42,239 nt of DNA from Candidatus Woesebacteria bacterium (lineage in GTDB: Bacteria; Patescibacteriota; Microgenomatia; UBA8517). The stretch lies in NCBI GenBank assembly GCA_020060845.1, contig JAGUZK010000027.1:1-42239 (forward strand), in the 5' to 3' direction. Under the pieces are notes generated by a model. That model worked only from the letters and a program-made list of their open reading frames with translations, ran no database searches and was not told where the DNA came from. Below, in pieces: positions 7,043-15,355 of the stretch. The translations under genes and the position numbers were made by a program. The number at the start of each line of letters is the position of its first letter. Positions within the stretch are counted from its first letter, which is position 1.

Positions 7043-7183
7043 TAGATGGGCTTCAGAAAGATTCAGCCGAAGCCATTGTGTGGTCATTAGCTCCGAGAGG
7101 AGCCAATTTCCAATCCTTTCCAGATTTGGGCAGCCAACATAACAGCTCCAGCCGAATCTTACTAAAGCCCAATACTCATCTAA
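7043..7183 (-). ncRNA. Candidate structured RNA / leader ahead of the adenosyltransferase gene
   Basis: The intergenic region folds into a long branched structure on the minus strand. Helices are 7179-7183 with 7043-7047, 7163-7170 with 7048-7055, 7150-7159 with 7059-7068, and a hairpin at 7090-7103. At three positions the paired arms would give C-A mismatches on the plus strand but G-U wobbles on the minus strand, which points to a minus-strand RNA. It lies about 40 nt before the adenosyltransferase start. I looked for the cobalamin riboswitch B12 box and core and did not find them, so this is not a standard cobalamin riboswitch. It could be another leader RNA or an independent small RNA. 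Confidence 0.45.
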
Positions 7184-7235
7184 AAATACTAAAAAAAAGG
7201 CCAAAACTCAATGTATCAATCTGAAAACTTGTATA

Positions 7236-8957
7236 TCAATTTTTACCTAAAAAATTTTTGCCCTTACCTAGCAATAAAATATGCTCTACAAACGAAAGGA
7301 AAATTGGGTGAGGAGCAAGAGGACGGCTTGCATACTCAGGGTGGAATTGCGTACCTACAAAGAATGGGTGATCCTTAAGCTCTATCGCCTCAACTAGGGT
7401 TCTATCGGGTGACATACCAGAAAAAACCATACCTCTTTTTTCAAAAGCCGCCTTGTATTTGTTGCTAAATTCATAACGGTGTCTGTGACGTTCGTAAACC
7501 ACTCTGGCAGAGGTATGTTTAGCATTATAGCGCGGGTTTGGTTTATACCAAACATTTTTTAAACTACCCCCATACTTCTTGTAGACCGCGGAAAGCAGGC
7601 TCCCCTCTTTCAACAAGCACGGCCACGCACCAAGCCTAATCGTCCCGCCAAATTCCTTATGTGCAATATTCTTTTTTTGATCAGGTAAGATGTCGACCAC
7701 TGGGTGACGTGTCATTGGGTCAACTTCGGTGGAATTCGCACCTTCAAGCCCTAAAACATTTCTTGCAAATTCTATAACAGCCATCTGCATACCAAAACAA
7801 AGACCTAGATAAGGAATCTTGTTTTCTCTTGAAAACTCAACCGCTTTTATCTTTCCCTCAACACCCCGCGATCCCCATCCCTGCGGCACAATTATCCCCC
7901 AAGCGCCCCCCAGAACCTTTCCAATTTTATCATAACTGAGACCCTCAACCTGCTGGGAATCAACCCATAAAAGCTCTGGAGTTACCCCAAATTGCCAACC
8001 CGCGTGCTTTAGCGCCTCAACAACACAAACATAGCTATCCTCCAAAATATAATCGCCGGTCTTTTGATACTTCCCAACAATAGCTATTGGAACTTTTTTT
8101 GTTGACCTTGATATCCTCCCAACCATCTTTTCCCACCCAGAGATTACCGTGGATCTTGGTTTCAGTCCTAATCTAGCCACTATTTTCTTGTCCATTCCCT
8201 GCTTTCTAAGTACATTGGGGACCATGTAGACACTGTCCACATCAGGTGCAGAAAAAATATTATCTGGTGAAAGCCCTGACGCGAGAGCAATCTTTTCCTT
8301 ACGTTTTTGGTCAATTTCCCTTTCCGCACGTCCAACTATAAAATCTGGTTGCAACCCTAAAGAGTTTAGAAAACTAACAGACTGCTGAAGAGGCTTTGAC
8401 TTCAACTCTCCAATTGAGGGTGGCAAAGGCAAATATCCAACATGCACAAGGCAAACATCGTTGGGTCTTGATAACTTAAGCCTCCTTAACGCTTCAAAAA
8501 AAAGCATTCCCTCGTATTCGCCAACTGTCCCTCCCAATTCAACAATCACAATTTCAGCTTTATTCTCCTTACCGGCTAGCTTCCATCTATCAATTATCTC
8601 CGGGGGAATGTGATGGTATGGTTCTACACACTTTCCTCCATACTCCAAAGCCCTCTCCTTATCTAAAACACTTTTGTATATTTGCCCACTGGTTAAGTAA
8701 TTTGACCTGGTCAATGTTTCTCCCAGAAACCTTTCATAATGACCAAGATCCTGATCAGTCTCCAGTCCGTCATGGGTAACAAATACCTCTCCATGTTCCA
8801 GAGGATTCATTGTCCCTGCATCAATATTTAAATACATATCACACTTTACAGCAGTAACTCGAAAACCTCGTGATTTAAGGAGCAATCCAATTGAGGCAGC
8901 GGTAACTCCCTTTCCTAAGCCAGACAAAACTCCTCCCGATACTAGAATAAACTTCAT
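7236..8957 (-). CDS. pyrG: CTP synthase
   Basis: Makes CTP from UTP, ATP and glutamine. The 573 aa (somewhat longer than the usual 530-550) begin with the synthetase domain: P-loop SGGVLSGLGKGVTAAS, the YLNIDAGTMNP segment and ELGGTVGEYEGMLFFEA. The C-terminal glutamine amidotransferase domain has the nucleophile loop LGLCFGMQ and a late HPEY box supplying His and Glu. The start is ATG 8957. The dCTP deaminase stop is 6 nt upstream, so the two genes form an operon. It supplies CTP to the reductase encoded nearby. Confidence 0.96.
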   Translation of the reverse strand: MKFILVSGGVLSGLGKGVTAASIGLLLKSRGFRVTAVKCDMYLNIDAGTMNPLEHGEVFVTHDGLETDQDLGHYERFLGETLTRSNYLTSGQIYKSVLDKERALEYGGKCVEPYHHIPPEIIDRWKLAGKENKAEIVIVELGGTVGEYEGMLFFEALRRLKLSRPNDVCLVHVGYLPLPPSIGELKSKPLQQSVSFLNSLGLQPDFIVGRAEREIDQKRKEKIALASGLSPDNIFSAPDVDSVYMVPNVLRKQGMDKKIVARLGLKPRSTVISGWEKMVGRISRSTKKVPIAIVGKYQKTGDYILEDSYVCVVEALKHAGWQFGVTPELLWVDSQQVEGLSYDKIGKVLGGAWGIIVPQGWGSRGVEGKIKAVEFSRENKIPYLGLCFGMQMAVIEFARNVLGLEGANSTEVDPMTRHPVVDILPDQKKNIAHKEFGGTIRLGAWPCLLKEGSLLSAVYKKYGGSLKNVWYKPNPRYNAKHTSARVVYERHRHRYEFSNKYKAAFEKRGMVFSGMSPDRTLVEAIELKDHPFFVGTQFHPEYASRPLAPHPIFLSFVEHILLLGKGKNFLGKN

Positions 8958-8963
8958 ATTACT

Positions 8964-9530
8964 TCATTTCCTCTTAAAATCTTCCCATATCTTACTCGAG
9001 GTCGCATCCGCCTGATTCTGATATTTGCTTCCAAGGGATTTACTGCCATACACCCTCTCAACCTCAGAAGACATGAGATAAAAAGCAATCTGAGCTATTC
9101 TCATCCCTGCATACAGCTTAATCGGCAGCTTGGAGATATTTGATATCTCAAAAGTCAGCCTACCGCTAAAGCCAGGGTCAACATATCCGGCCGTTGCATG
9201 GATAATAAGCCCAATCCTCCCTAGCGAGCTTCTCCCCTCCAGTTTAGCAGCAATATTTGCAGGTAAAGAAATCTTTTCAACACTTGACCCAAGGATAAAA
9301 TCCCCGGGATGAAGAATAAACCAACCTTTCTTCCCCATATCAACCAACACTGATATATCCTGCTTCTTCTTGATATCCACAATTCCTACCGTATGATTTT
9401 CAAAGATCCTTATCTTAGAGTCCAGGGTCAGGTCAACAGTGGATGGCTGGACATTCGACCTGATAAATGGTTCGATCTTGATAAGATTGTCCTTGATCTT
9501 TTTTACAATGTCTTTATCCGACAATATCAT
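8964..9530 (-). CDS. dcd: dCTP deaminase (possibly dUMP-forming)
   Basis: Trimeric dUTPase-fold enzyme converting dCTP to dUTP, or directly to dUMP in bifunctional forms. The 188 aa start with MILSDKDIVKKI and the substrate-binding SNVQPSTVDLTLDSKIRIF, then EGRSSLGRIGLIIHATAGYVDPGF with the catalytic-type Glu in the Arg/Ser loop, and end with the GMRIAQIAFY strand. The mono- and bifunctional types cannot be told apart by eye. It is followed after 6 nt by pyrG. A TAATAC hexamer 4 nt before the ATG suggests a promoter here, separate from the nrd operon, whose last gene ends 66 nt upstream. Confidence 0.93.
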   Translation of the reverse strand: MILSDKDIVKKIKDNLIKIEPFIRSNVQPSTVDLTLDSKIRIFENHTVGIVDIKKKQDISVLVDMGKKGWFILHPGDFILGSSVEKISLPANIAAKLEGRSSLGRIGLIIHATAGYVDPGFSGRLTFEISNISKLPIKLYAGMRIAQIAFYLMSSEVERVYGSKSLGSKYQNQADATSSKIWEDFKRK

Positions 9531-9596
9531 GTAAGTATTACAAATTGACAGTCAAAAGCCAGAATTTCTCCGCAACTACTGGAGTAAGAAAATGTG

Positions 9597-12146
9597 TTAA
9601 CATTCTGAGTAACCACATGAGTAGCATTTATTACAACCCTCCTGGAAGACTAATGAGGTTGCTCCACAAGATGGGCAGATATCTCCTAACCCCTCTTTTT
9701 GTAGTAATTCGCCGGCAATGCCAATATCCATCCCTGGATTGCCAAGTCCAGCATAGTTTTTCTGAGAAGTATCCACCCGACCATTGTTCCTCTCAGTTGC
9801 TACAAAGAAACTCTTTCCGTTCCCAGAACCATCATATGCCAAACTCTCTTGAACTTCTTTGTTTAAAAAACCATTAACGCGAAAACCAAAATGATTTGAA
9901 AGTGCATATGCAACAGCATCGGGCAGAGAAAGAATCTTATTTGGTCCAAATCCTACTGATCTTCTACCACCGATTCCCGCCAACTGTAGGGCAATCTCCT
10001 TTGCTCTATCCAACGGGCTTAGACTTCCCCGAAAACGAAGTGTGGCCGAGATTGTACGAGCAAGAGCATCGGCCATAGCAGTAACATCACTTCCGGCCTT
10101 CCCCACATTTATAAAAACTTCCATCGGCTGCCCATGACTATCCTGATTTATGGTGACAAAAGCTGTTCCGACTGGCGTCTTTACCCTATACGTTGCCCCC
10201 TCCACAACTTCAGGCCTTTCTTTGAGCGGTTCGCCCGTCTCCAACCCAATAGCATTTGGGGTAGAAACCTTCTTGTCATTATTTACCCCCAAATTCAGAA
10301 CCTGAGAGTCTTTACAGCCATCCCTAAATACTGTGATTCCATTACAGTTCATTTTCCATGCCAACATATAAGCCTTCTTTATATCATCAACAGTAACACT
10401 ATTTCTCATGTTTATAGTTTTACTTACCGCATTTTCAGTATGTTTTTGGAACGCAGCCTGCATCCTGATATGCCAGTCGTGATGAATCTCATGCGCAGTG
10501 CCAAAAACTTTTCTTACGTCCTCTGGGACCTCTAAGACATCTCTAACATGACCCTGCTCAGTCACAATTTTTTCCACCCTCTCATTCCAGAAACCGCCTC
10601 TCTTAGCAGCTTCGACAAACCTGGGGTTAATAAAAGTAAGCGTCCGATCCAAGCTTTTATCCTTCACTATATGTTGGTATGCAATTGCAAAGATTGGCTC
10701 TATCCCACTTGAGGCATTAGCAATAATTGATATTGAGCCGGTTGGAGCAATTGTAGTCACAGTAGAGTTTCGTCTGAGTTTGCCATCTTTGTAGATACTC
10801 TGACGCCACAGCGGAAATGCCCCTCTTTCTTTGGCAAGCTCTTGACTAGTCTCTTCCGCAGTTTCTCTAATTACCTTCATTATCTTCTCCCCCAGATCTA
10901 GCGCATCTTCACTATCGTATGGAATTCCCAAATCGATAAGCATATCCGCAAAGCCCCCAACCCCAATCCCAATTCTTCTAATTGCTAACGATGTCTGGCG
11001 AATTTGAGCAAGCGGGTACGGGTTCATCTCAATGACATTATCCATAAACCTAGTGGCAACTCTGACCACCCTTTTGATCTTTTCCCAATCAACATCTTTT
11101 CTGCCTCCCTTATCAACCACAAAATAATTAAGAAATACACTTCCCAAATTACAAGAATCAAATGGATAAAGAGGCTGCTCTCCGCACGGATTAGTGGATT
11201 CAATCGGCCCCAGTGACGGAACCGGATTTGATGTCCCCTGATTAATCCTATCAATGAAAATAAGCCCTGGATCCCCTGTTTTCCAAGCACTTTGGGCTAT
11301 CTCATCCCAGACCTTTCTTGCCGAAAGCTTGCCCACCACTTCCCTTCTTGTCCCCGCGCTATCGGTGCGAGGAGCAAATAGATCATAATCTCCATCGTTC
11401 TCTAAAGCCTGCATAAAATCATCGGTTACCGCAACAGAGATGTTAAAATTTGTAATTCCACCGCTATCTTTGCAGTGAATAAACTCCATAATATCTGGGT
11501 GGTCAATTCTTAAAATACCCATATTAGCACCTCTTCTTTTTCCACCTTGTTTAATCTCATTTGTAGCAGCATCAAAAATTCTCATAAAAGAAACAGGTCC
11601 CGATGCAACTCCTCTACTCGACTTGACGATGGAACCGCTCGGGCGCAATCTGCTAAATGAAAATCCTGTTCCTCCCCCCGTCTGATGAATTAGTGCCTGA
11701 TACTTAATCGCATCAAAAATTCCCACCAAGGAATCATCAACTGGAATTACAAAGCAAGCTGAATATTGAAGGTTGTTGCCCGTACCTGCATTCATAAGCG
11801 TTGGGGAGTTTGGTAAAAACTCGCAAGAAACAATCATTTTGTAAAATTCCTGAGCTTTCAACTCAACATCTTTCTTTGTTGCTCCCCAAATAACCTCGGC
11901 TGAAGCCATTTCCCATGCAACTCTCCAACACATTTGCTCCGGTGTTTCAACAACGTTACCATCTTCATCTTTCATCAAGTATCTCTCAGAAAGAACTTTT
12001 AGTGATTGCTCGCTCCACGATCCTTTCGGGAGACCTGGAATAGATGGTCTTCTGCCTGCTTTTTCTGCTACAGTCTTCCTAACCTCATCATAGGGAGTAA
12101 ACTGCAAGTCCTCCAACTTAATTTGTTTTTTATTTTTTATTTTCAT
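9597..12146 (-). CDS. nrdJ: Adenosylcobalamin-dependent (class II) ribonucleotide reductase
   Basis: Reduces ribonucleotides to deoxyribonucleotides with a B12-derived thiyl radical. The 849 aa show the reductase barrel with the substrate loop QTGGGTGFSFSRLRPSG, GGKRRGANMGIL, the active-site segment STNPCGEQPLYPFDSCNLGS and TTIAPTGSIS. Next comes a TSCPD-type domain around 680-760 (YRVKTPVGTAFVTI; ADALARTISATLRF). The end is a zinc-ribbon tail with CPSC and CNKCYSCGYSEC, as in NrdJ-type enzymes. No ATP-cone is present. It is translated right after nrdR (8-nt gap) from the NrdR-box promoter. No small subunit gene is nearby, consistent with class II. Confidence 0.95.
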   Translation of the reverse strand: MKIKNKKQIKLEDLQFTPYDEVRKTVAEKAGRRPSIPGLPKGSWSEQSLKVLSERYLMKDEDGNVVETPEQMCWRVAWEMASAEVIWGATKKDVELKAQEFYKMIVSCEFLPNSPTLMNAGTGNNLQYSACFVIPVDDSLVGIFDAIKYQALIHQTGGGTGFSFSRLRPSGSIVKSSRGVASGPVSFMRIFDAATNEIKQGGKRRGANMGILRIDHPDIMEFIHCKDSGGITNFNISVAVTDDFMQALENDGDYDLFAPRTDSAGTRREVVGKLSARKVWDEIAQSAWKTGDPGLIFIDRINQGTSNPVPSLGPIESTNPCGEQPLYPFDSCNLGSVFLNYFVVDKGGRKDVDWEKIKRVVRVATRFMDNVIEMNPYPLAQIRQTSLAIRRIGIGVGGFADMLIDLGIPYDSEDALDLGEKIMKVIRETAEETSQELAKERGAFPLWRQSIYKDGKLRRNSTVTTIAPTGSISIIANASSGIEPIFAIAYQHIVKDKSLDRTLTFINPRFVEAAKRGGFWNERVEKIVTEQGHVRDVLEVPEDVRKVFGTAHEIHHDWHIRMQAAFQKHTENAVSKTINMRNSVTVDDIKKAYMLAWKMNCNGITVFRDGCKDSQVLNLGVNNDKKVSTPNAIGLETGEPLKERPEVVEGATYRVKTPVGTAFVTINQDSHGQPMEVFINVGKAGSDVTAMADALARTISATLRFRGSLSPLDRAKEIALQLAGIGGRRSVGFGPNKILSLPDAVAYALSNHFGFRVNGFLNKEVQESLAYDGSGNGKSFFVATERNNGRVDTSQKNYAGLGNPGMDIGIAGELLQKEGLGDICPSCGATSLVFQEGCNKCYSCGYSEC

Positions 12147-12154
12147 CTTGTCTT

Positions 12155-12592
12155 TTAACGTATTAGCCTTTCAAAATCCTTCAAATCTTCAAACTCAAGA
12201 TAAACGCTAGCAAATCTCAGCCATGCAACTTTATCAATTTTCTTAAGCTTAGCTAAAACTGACCTTCCAATTTCCTTTGACGATACCTCTTCTGTCTGCT
12301 TTTTTAATATGTCTCTTTCAACGTCATCTACAATTCGGTTCACCAACTCCATCGATATTGGTCTTTTCTCAACCGACCTCAAGATCCCCCTTTTTATTTT
12401 CTCTTTATCAAATGCCTCGCGTCTTCCATCCTTCTTCACCACCATGATTGTACTTCCGCGAACTGATTCATAAGTTGTAAAGCGCCTCTTGCACTTGGTA
12501 CAAATCCTACGTCTTCTTATCTCTTTCCCTCCATCTGCAACTCTGGATTCAAGAACTTCGGTTCCACCCTTGCCACAAAAAGGACATTTCAT
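12155..12592 (-). CDS. nrdR: Transcriptional repressor NrdR
   Basis: Nucleotide-sensing repressor of ribonucleotide reductase genes. The 145 aa start with a zinc ribbon (CPFC, then CTKC about 25 residues on, and KRRFTTYE) followed by an ATP-cone domain (VVKKDGRREAFDKEKIKRGI). I prefer ATG 12592, giving MKCPFCGK as in most NrdR proteins, over the GTG two codons upstream; the AGGTGG just before it can serve as ribosome site. It is the first gene of the nrdR-nrdJ operon and its promoter carries two NrdR boxes, so it should repress itself and nrdJ. Confidence 0.96.
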   Translation of the reverse strand: MKCPFCGKGGTEVLESRVADGGKEIRRRRICTKCKRRFTTYESVRGSTIMVVKKDGRREAFDKEKIKRGILRSVEKRPISMELVNRIVDDVERDILKKQTEEVSSKEIGRSVLAKLKKIDKVAWLRFASVYLEFEDLKDFERLIR

Positions 12593-12640
12593 AACCACCT
12601 AAAGATCATAATTACAAATTTTCACTCGTGTAAATAAAAA

Positions 12641-12693
12641 ACACTACCAATAGTGACAGATGTAATAATTAAACGCTACAAATAGTTTGTCAA
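12641..12693 (-). promoter_or_regulatory. nrdR-nrdJ promoter with two NrdR boxes
   Basis: NrdR box 1 is ACACTACCAATAGTGA (12641-12656) and box 2 is ACGCTACAAATAGTTT (12673-12688). Both resemble the family consensus (ACAC, A/T-rich core, GTGT), and their starts are exactly 32 bp apart, about three helical turns. The minus-strand promoter is TTGACA (12688-12693), 16-bp spacer, TAATTA (12666-12671). Box 2 fills the spacer and box 1 covers the region just after the start site, an arrangement suited to repression. Confidence 0.85.
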
Positions 12694-12839
12694 CTGCTAG
12701 AAAATAACACAAAATATATCAACCCAATCTCCTTCAAGATCACTTAAATTTTGCTCGCGGAATATTTACGGTAAACAGCTTAACTAAACAAATTGCCTAA
12801 TGGAAACGGCATCAAGCTAAATTGCACAATTTGAGCAAA

Positions 12840-13469
12840 TTACTGCCAATTAAAGGGGTTCTCTGGGGGTTGCTCGCCCATCTCTAAAAGCCTGTTTCTT
12901 ACGTCTTCAAATACTTTTCTGGGTACGTTCTGCAACTTAATAATTTCTGGCTTTGCATCATCTGGTACCTTTGATATTAGGCTACCCATAACCTGGTAAT
13001 GCTTTAGAGATGCCTTAGCAAGACGCGAATTAAATTCTCTGGTATCAAGCTGTTTCTCTTTGTTTTTCTTAGCCTGTAAGCTTGCCTCTGAAAGATACAT
13101 CTGAGACTTCTCAAGGCTCGCGTAAGCTATTTCGAACTTCCCCTTATCAAACAATTCCAGGCTTCCAGCTAACCTTTTATCAGCAAAAAGAAGAAGAAGG
13201 TCAGCCTTCCTATTTCCATCTGTAGTAATCCACAGCCACAGTCTATCCCTTAGTGCTTTAAGTGGCCAAAGTACCGAGTCCGGTAGCACCTTTCCCGGAT
13301 AAGCAAGATAATAATCAATAAATATTTCGTCTGTCACCCGTGTTGGGGTAATAGCACGGCTGAATTCGTATCTGACAGCTGCTGTTCTTAATATTGAAAC
13401 AAGAAGTATTGAGCCAGCAAAAATGACAATTGCAATACCAAAAGCTATTTTTCTTAACATCTGGGCCAT
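12840..13469 (-). CDS. Membrane-anchored DUF5667-like protein
   Basis: A 209-aa protein with one N-terminal membrane segment (about 8-30) and an outside helical domain. The stretch YYLAYPGKVLPDSVLWPLKALRD, followed by repeated helices (ADKRLAGSLELFDKGKFEIAYASLEKS), matches the DUF5667 pattern: a Pro-Gly-Pro-Asp motif, then Lys/Leu/Ala-rich helices. Function is unknown; such proteins are common in Patescibacteria and actinobacteria with secreted helical domains. It is the last gene of a co-directional run with the CPBP protease gene 38 nt upstream. Confidence 0.6.
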   Translation of the reverse strand: MAQMLRKIAFGIAIVIFAGSILLVSILRTAAVRYEFSRAITPTRVTDEIFIDYYLAYPGKVLPDSVLWPLKALRDRLWLWITTDGNRKADLLLLFADKRLAGSLELFDKGKFEIAYASLEKSQMYLSEASLQAKKNKEKQLDTREFNSRLAKASLKHYQVMGSLISKVPDDAKPEIIKLQNVPRKVFEDVRNRLLEMGEQPPENPFNWQ

Positions 13470-13507
13470 TAAATAGTAAATTCAAGCCAAGAAAATGTCA
13501 AACAAAC

Positions 13508-14170
13508 CTATCTAAACAATGCTATTGGCCACTGCCACATAACATGAAGCAAAATTGATGAGATGATATTTGAAGTCCTCGCAAAAATAAAAGATGATCC
13601 CACCCCAAATATTGAAGTTAGTGTCAAATATCCAATTGTCTCAGAAAATGAAAGTTTCCACCAAAAGACAGTAATTGGAATATGTATTAATGCCCAAATA
13701 AAACTAGAAAGCAAATTGGCTGTCATTTCGTTTCCAAGCACATGTTTAATCCTTCCAAAGACATACCCCCTAAATGATATTTCCTCGGATACTGCTGTGG
13801 CAAATGACAGGCCCAACCCAATAACAAAGGGGTTGGAACCTATGTTTGCAGAAAAATCTCCTCCCTTATACTTCAAAAAATTGATCAAAAAACCCTCAAA
13901 AGCAAAAAGAATACCCAATCCAAGCGAGTAATAAATGGCAGGAAAAAGATTTTTCCCTGTTATTCCAAGTGACGCCAATCCCTTTCGTTCTTTTCTAAGA
14001 AGAAACACCAAAGGAGCAAGCCATATAAAAGGTTTGATAAACAGTTCTTCTACCTCGTCGGGAAGTTTGAGTAAAGACCTATAAAGTCCCCAGACTATAA
14101 AAAGAAAGCAGACGTAAACACTGACGTTTTTAATAATTTCCACCTTACTTGCATCTTTTTGTTTAGACAT
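13508..14170 (-). CDS. CPBP-family intramembrane metalloprotease (CAAX protease/Abi type)
   Basis: A 220-aa multi-pass membrane protein (about six hydrophobic segments). The motifs are EExxxR (Glu129, Glu130, Arg134 in AVSEEISFRG), a membrane His163 in WALIHIPIT and His209 near the C-terminus (ILLHVMWQW), together the metal-site residues of the CPBP/Abi family. Members cleave prenylated proteins or act in bacteriocin self-immunity, signalling or phage abortive infection. Its start lies 5 nt after the HEPN gene stop, so the two are probably translated together. Confidence 0.85.
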   Translation of the reverse strand: MSKQKDASKVEIIKNVSVYVCFLFIVWGLYRSLLKLPDEVEELFIKPFIWLAPLVFLLRKERKGLASLGITGKNLFPAIYYSLGLGILFAFEGFLINFLKYKGGDFSANIGSNPFVIGLGLSFATAVSEEISFRGYVFGRIKHVLGNEMTANLLSSFIWALIHIPITVFWWKLSFSETIGYLTLTSIFGVGSSFIFARTSNIISSILLHVMWQWPIALFR

Positions 14171-14175
14171 GATTT

Positions 14176-14670
14176 CTATCTTATTCTACACACTCGGTAG
14201 GAGTTGTCAAAAGCATCAACAATCTTCTGCAACCGCTCAATGGCCTCATTGTAATTCAAATTATTTTTCTCATCTGGAAACCAATGAAAGATTAAATTCC
14301 TTGAATTCTTCCATACATCCCAAAGTTCGTCCGCAAGCCTAGAATCTCCGCAAAACTCGACAATCTTATCATAGACACTTTCTTTGCGACGAAGTCTTTT
14401 TTCCAGTGATGGATTAAGCGCTTTTCCTATTCTAAATCTCTTTCCCCAGTAGTCTTCTTTTGTGATAAACCCCATATCAAGAAACAACTTCTTAAGATAT
14501 CCTTCGTACGCTTTTGCGGCAGGAAAGACAATAAATGAATAATCATGAAATTCATCCTTCCATTTACTGGACATCTGTGCCAGTCGATAAGACTCCAAAA
14601 GCAACTCCCTGATATCTTGATCAAGAATACTCCAACACTCAAGTTTCTCTAGATTTCTATCAATTTGCAT
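14176..14670 (-). CDS. HEPN-domain protein, RnlA/LsoA-like (putative RNase)
   Basis: A 164-aa all-helical protein. The key signature is RNLIFH at 124-129, the Rx4H motif of HEPN ribonucleases, near the end of a helix bundle. The upstream helix FPAAKAYEGYLKKLF (49-63) resembles the HEPN part of RNase LS toxins, though that comparison is from memory. HEPN proteins are often toxins or defence effectors that cut RNA. The ATG lies inside the end of the preceding membrane-protein gene (11-nt overlap) and the CPBP gene follows after 5 nt. No obvious antitoxin such as RnlB or MNT is adjacent. A non-toxic regulatory HEPN remains possible. Confidence 0.6.
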   Translation of the reverse strand: MQIDRNLEKLECWSILDQDIRELLLESYRLAQMSSKWKDEFHDYSFIVFPAAKAYEGYLKKLFLDMGFITKEDYWGKRFRIGKALNPSLEKRLRRKESVYDKIVEFCGDSRLADELWDVWKNSRNLIFHWFPDEKNNLNYNEAIERLQKIVDAFDNSYRVCRIR

Positions 14671-15211
14671 TTTTGATCCCCAATGTCACCGATATTGAAG
14701 TTTCTCCGTCTGATTCAGAAATACCCACAAAACCACTTACATTGTCCTTAAGAAATGAGAGAGTACTGGAAGTCTTCGTCTTCGACAATACTTCAACCTT
14801 AAATCCCTTGGAACTAAGCTCTGTAAAGTAAAAATTAAATACCTTAAGGAAGGGCTCGTTTGTTAGCCAAACCACGGAAACTCCCGTGATACCCGCGCTT
14901 TGGGTGGTCCAGCTATCCTGCAAGGTTGCAGTGTCATAGATCGGAAACTCGGTAGGAAAAGAGGCAGGCAATTTCTTCTGTAATGGATAATTTGTTGGCT
15001 GGATATCTATGCCTTCAGTTTTGCCCCTCCCACCTTCTATAAAACTACCAGTTATCCAAACCAAATAAGAAAAAAATGAAAGGGCCACAAGTAAAATGAT
15101 TGTCCCCGCAATTACGGCACTTCTGGCTGATGCCACCCCCCATCCTTCAGTCAAAGTTGCTGCCAGCCTAATTTTGGAGGTATTTTTGCTAGACTTTTTA
15201 GTGTTTGGCAT
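14660..15211 (-). CDS. Hypothetical single-pass membrane protein
   Basis: A 183-aa protein from ATG 15211. A GTG at 15229 would lie upstream of the -10 box at 15219-15224 and is rejected. There is a basic N-terminal tail (PNTKKSSKNTSK), one membrane segment near 33-55 and an outside domain of about 120 residues with alternating strands (VSVVWLTNEPFLKVFNFY; GFVGISESDG). No family recognised. It is the first gene of the cassette with the HEPN and CPBP genes and overlaps the HEPN start by 11 nt, so it could be the sensor or anchor of that set. That role is only inferred from order. Confidence 0.65.
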   Translation of the reverse strand: MPNTKKSSKNTSKIRLAATLTEGWGVASARSAVIAGTIILLVALSFFSYLVWITGSFIEGGRGKTEGIDIQPTNYPLQKKLPASFPTEFPIYDTATLQDSWTTQSAGITGVSVVWLTNEPFLKVFNFYFTELSSKGFKVEVLSKTKTSSTLSFLKDNVSGFVGISESDGETSISVTLGIKNAN

Positions 15212-15218
15212 CCGACTA

Positions 15219-15224
15219 ATTATA
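15219..15224 (-). promoter_or_regulatory. -10 box of the HEPN/CPBP cassette (leaderless)
   Basis: TATAAT ending 7 nt before ATG 15211, so transcription should begin at or next to the start codon. No convincing -35 was found. Confidence 0.55.
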
Positions 15225-15250
15225 TGCACCTAACAAACAAGTTATTGCAG

Positions 15251-15280
15251 TTACCAATGTACAATATTAGCTGGTATAAT
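15251..15280 (+). promoter_or_regulatory. Promoter of the first penicillin-binding protein gene
   Basis: TTACCA (15251-15256), 18-bp spacer, TATAAT (15275-15280) preceded by TGG (extended -10). The predicted start near 15287 leaves a leader of about 70 nt. Confidence 0.6.
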
Positions 15281-15355
15281 TGCAATACACCCTCAGCCAC
15301 GAAAAGCAATCCCAGATAACTTTTTAATAGGCTCAAGGCTGTTGGGTGTAAGAAG

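Noticed and set aside
6905-7204. Minus-strand 99-aa frame covering the structured RNA region
   Set aside because: It overlaps the adenosyltransferase start by 100 nt in another phase and its composition is not protein-like; the base pairing explains the region better.
7005-7235. Cobalamin riboswitch, 4.5S or 6S RNA as identity of the structured region
   Set aside because: The B12 box and conserved core are not found; the GGAAGGAAGCAG core of signal recognition RNA is absent; a 6S-like shape is possible but no defining sequence supports it.
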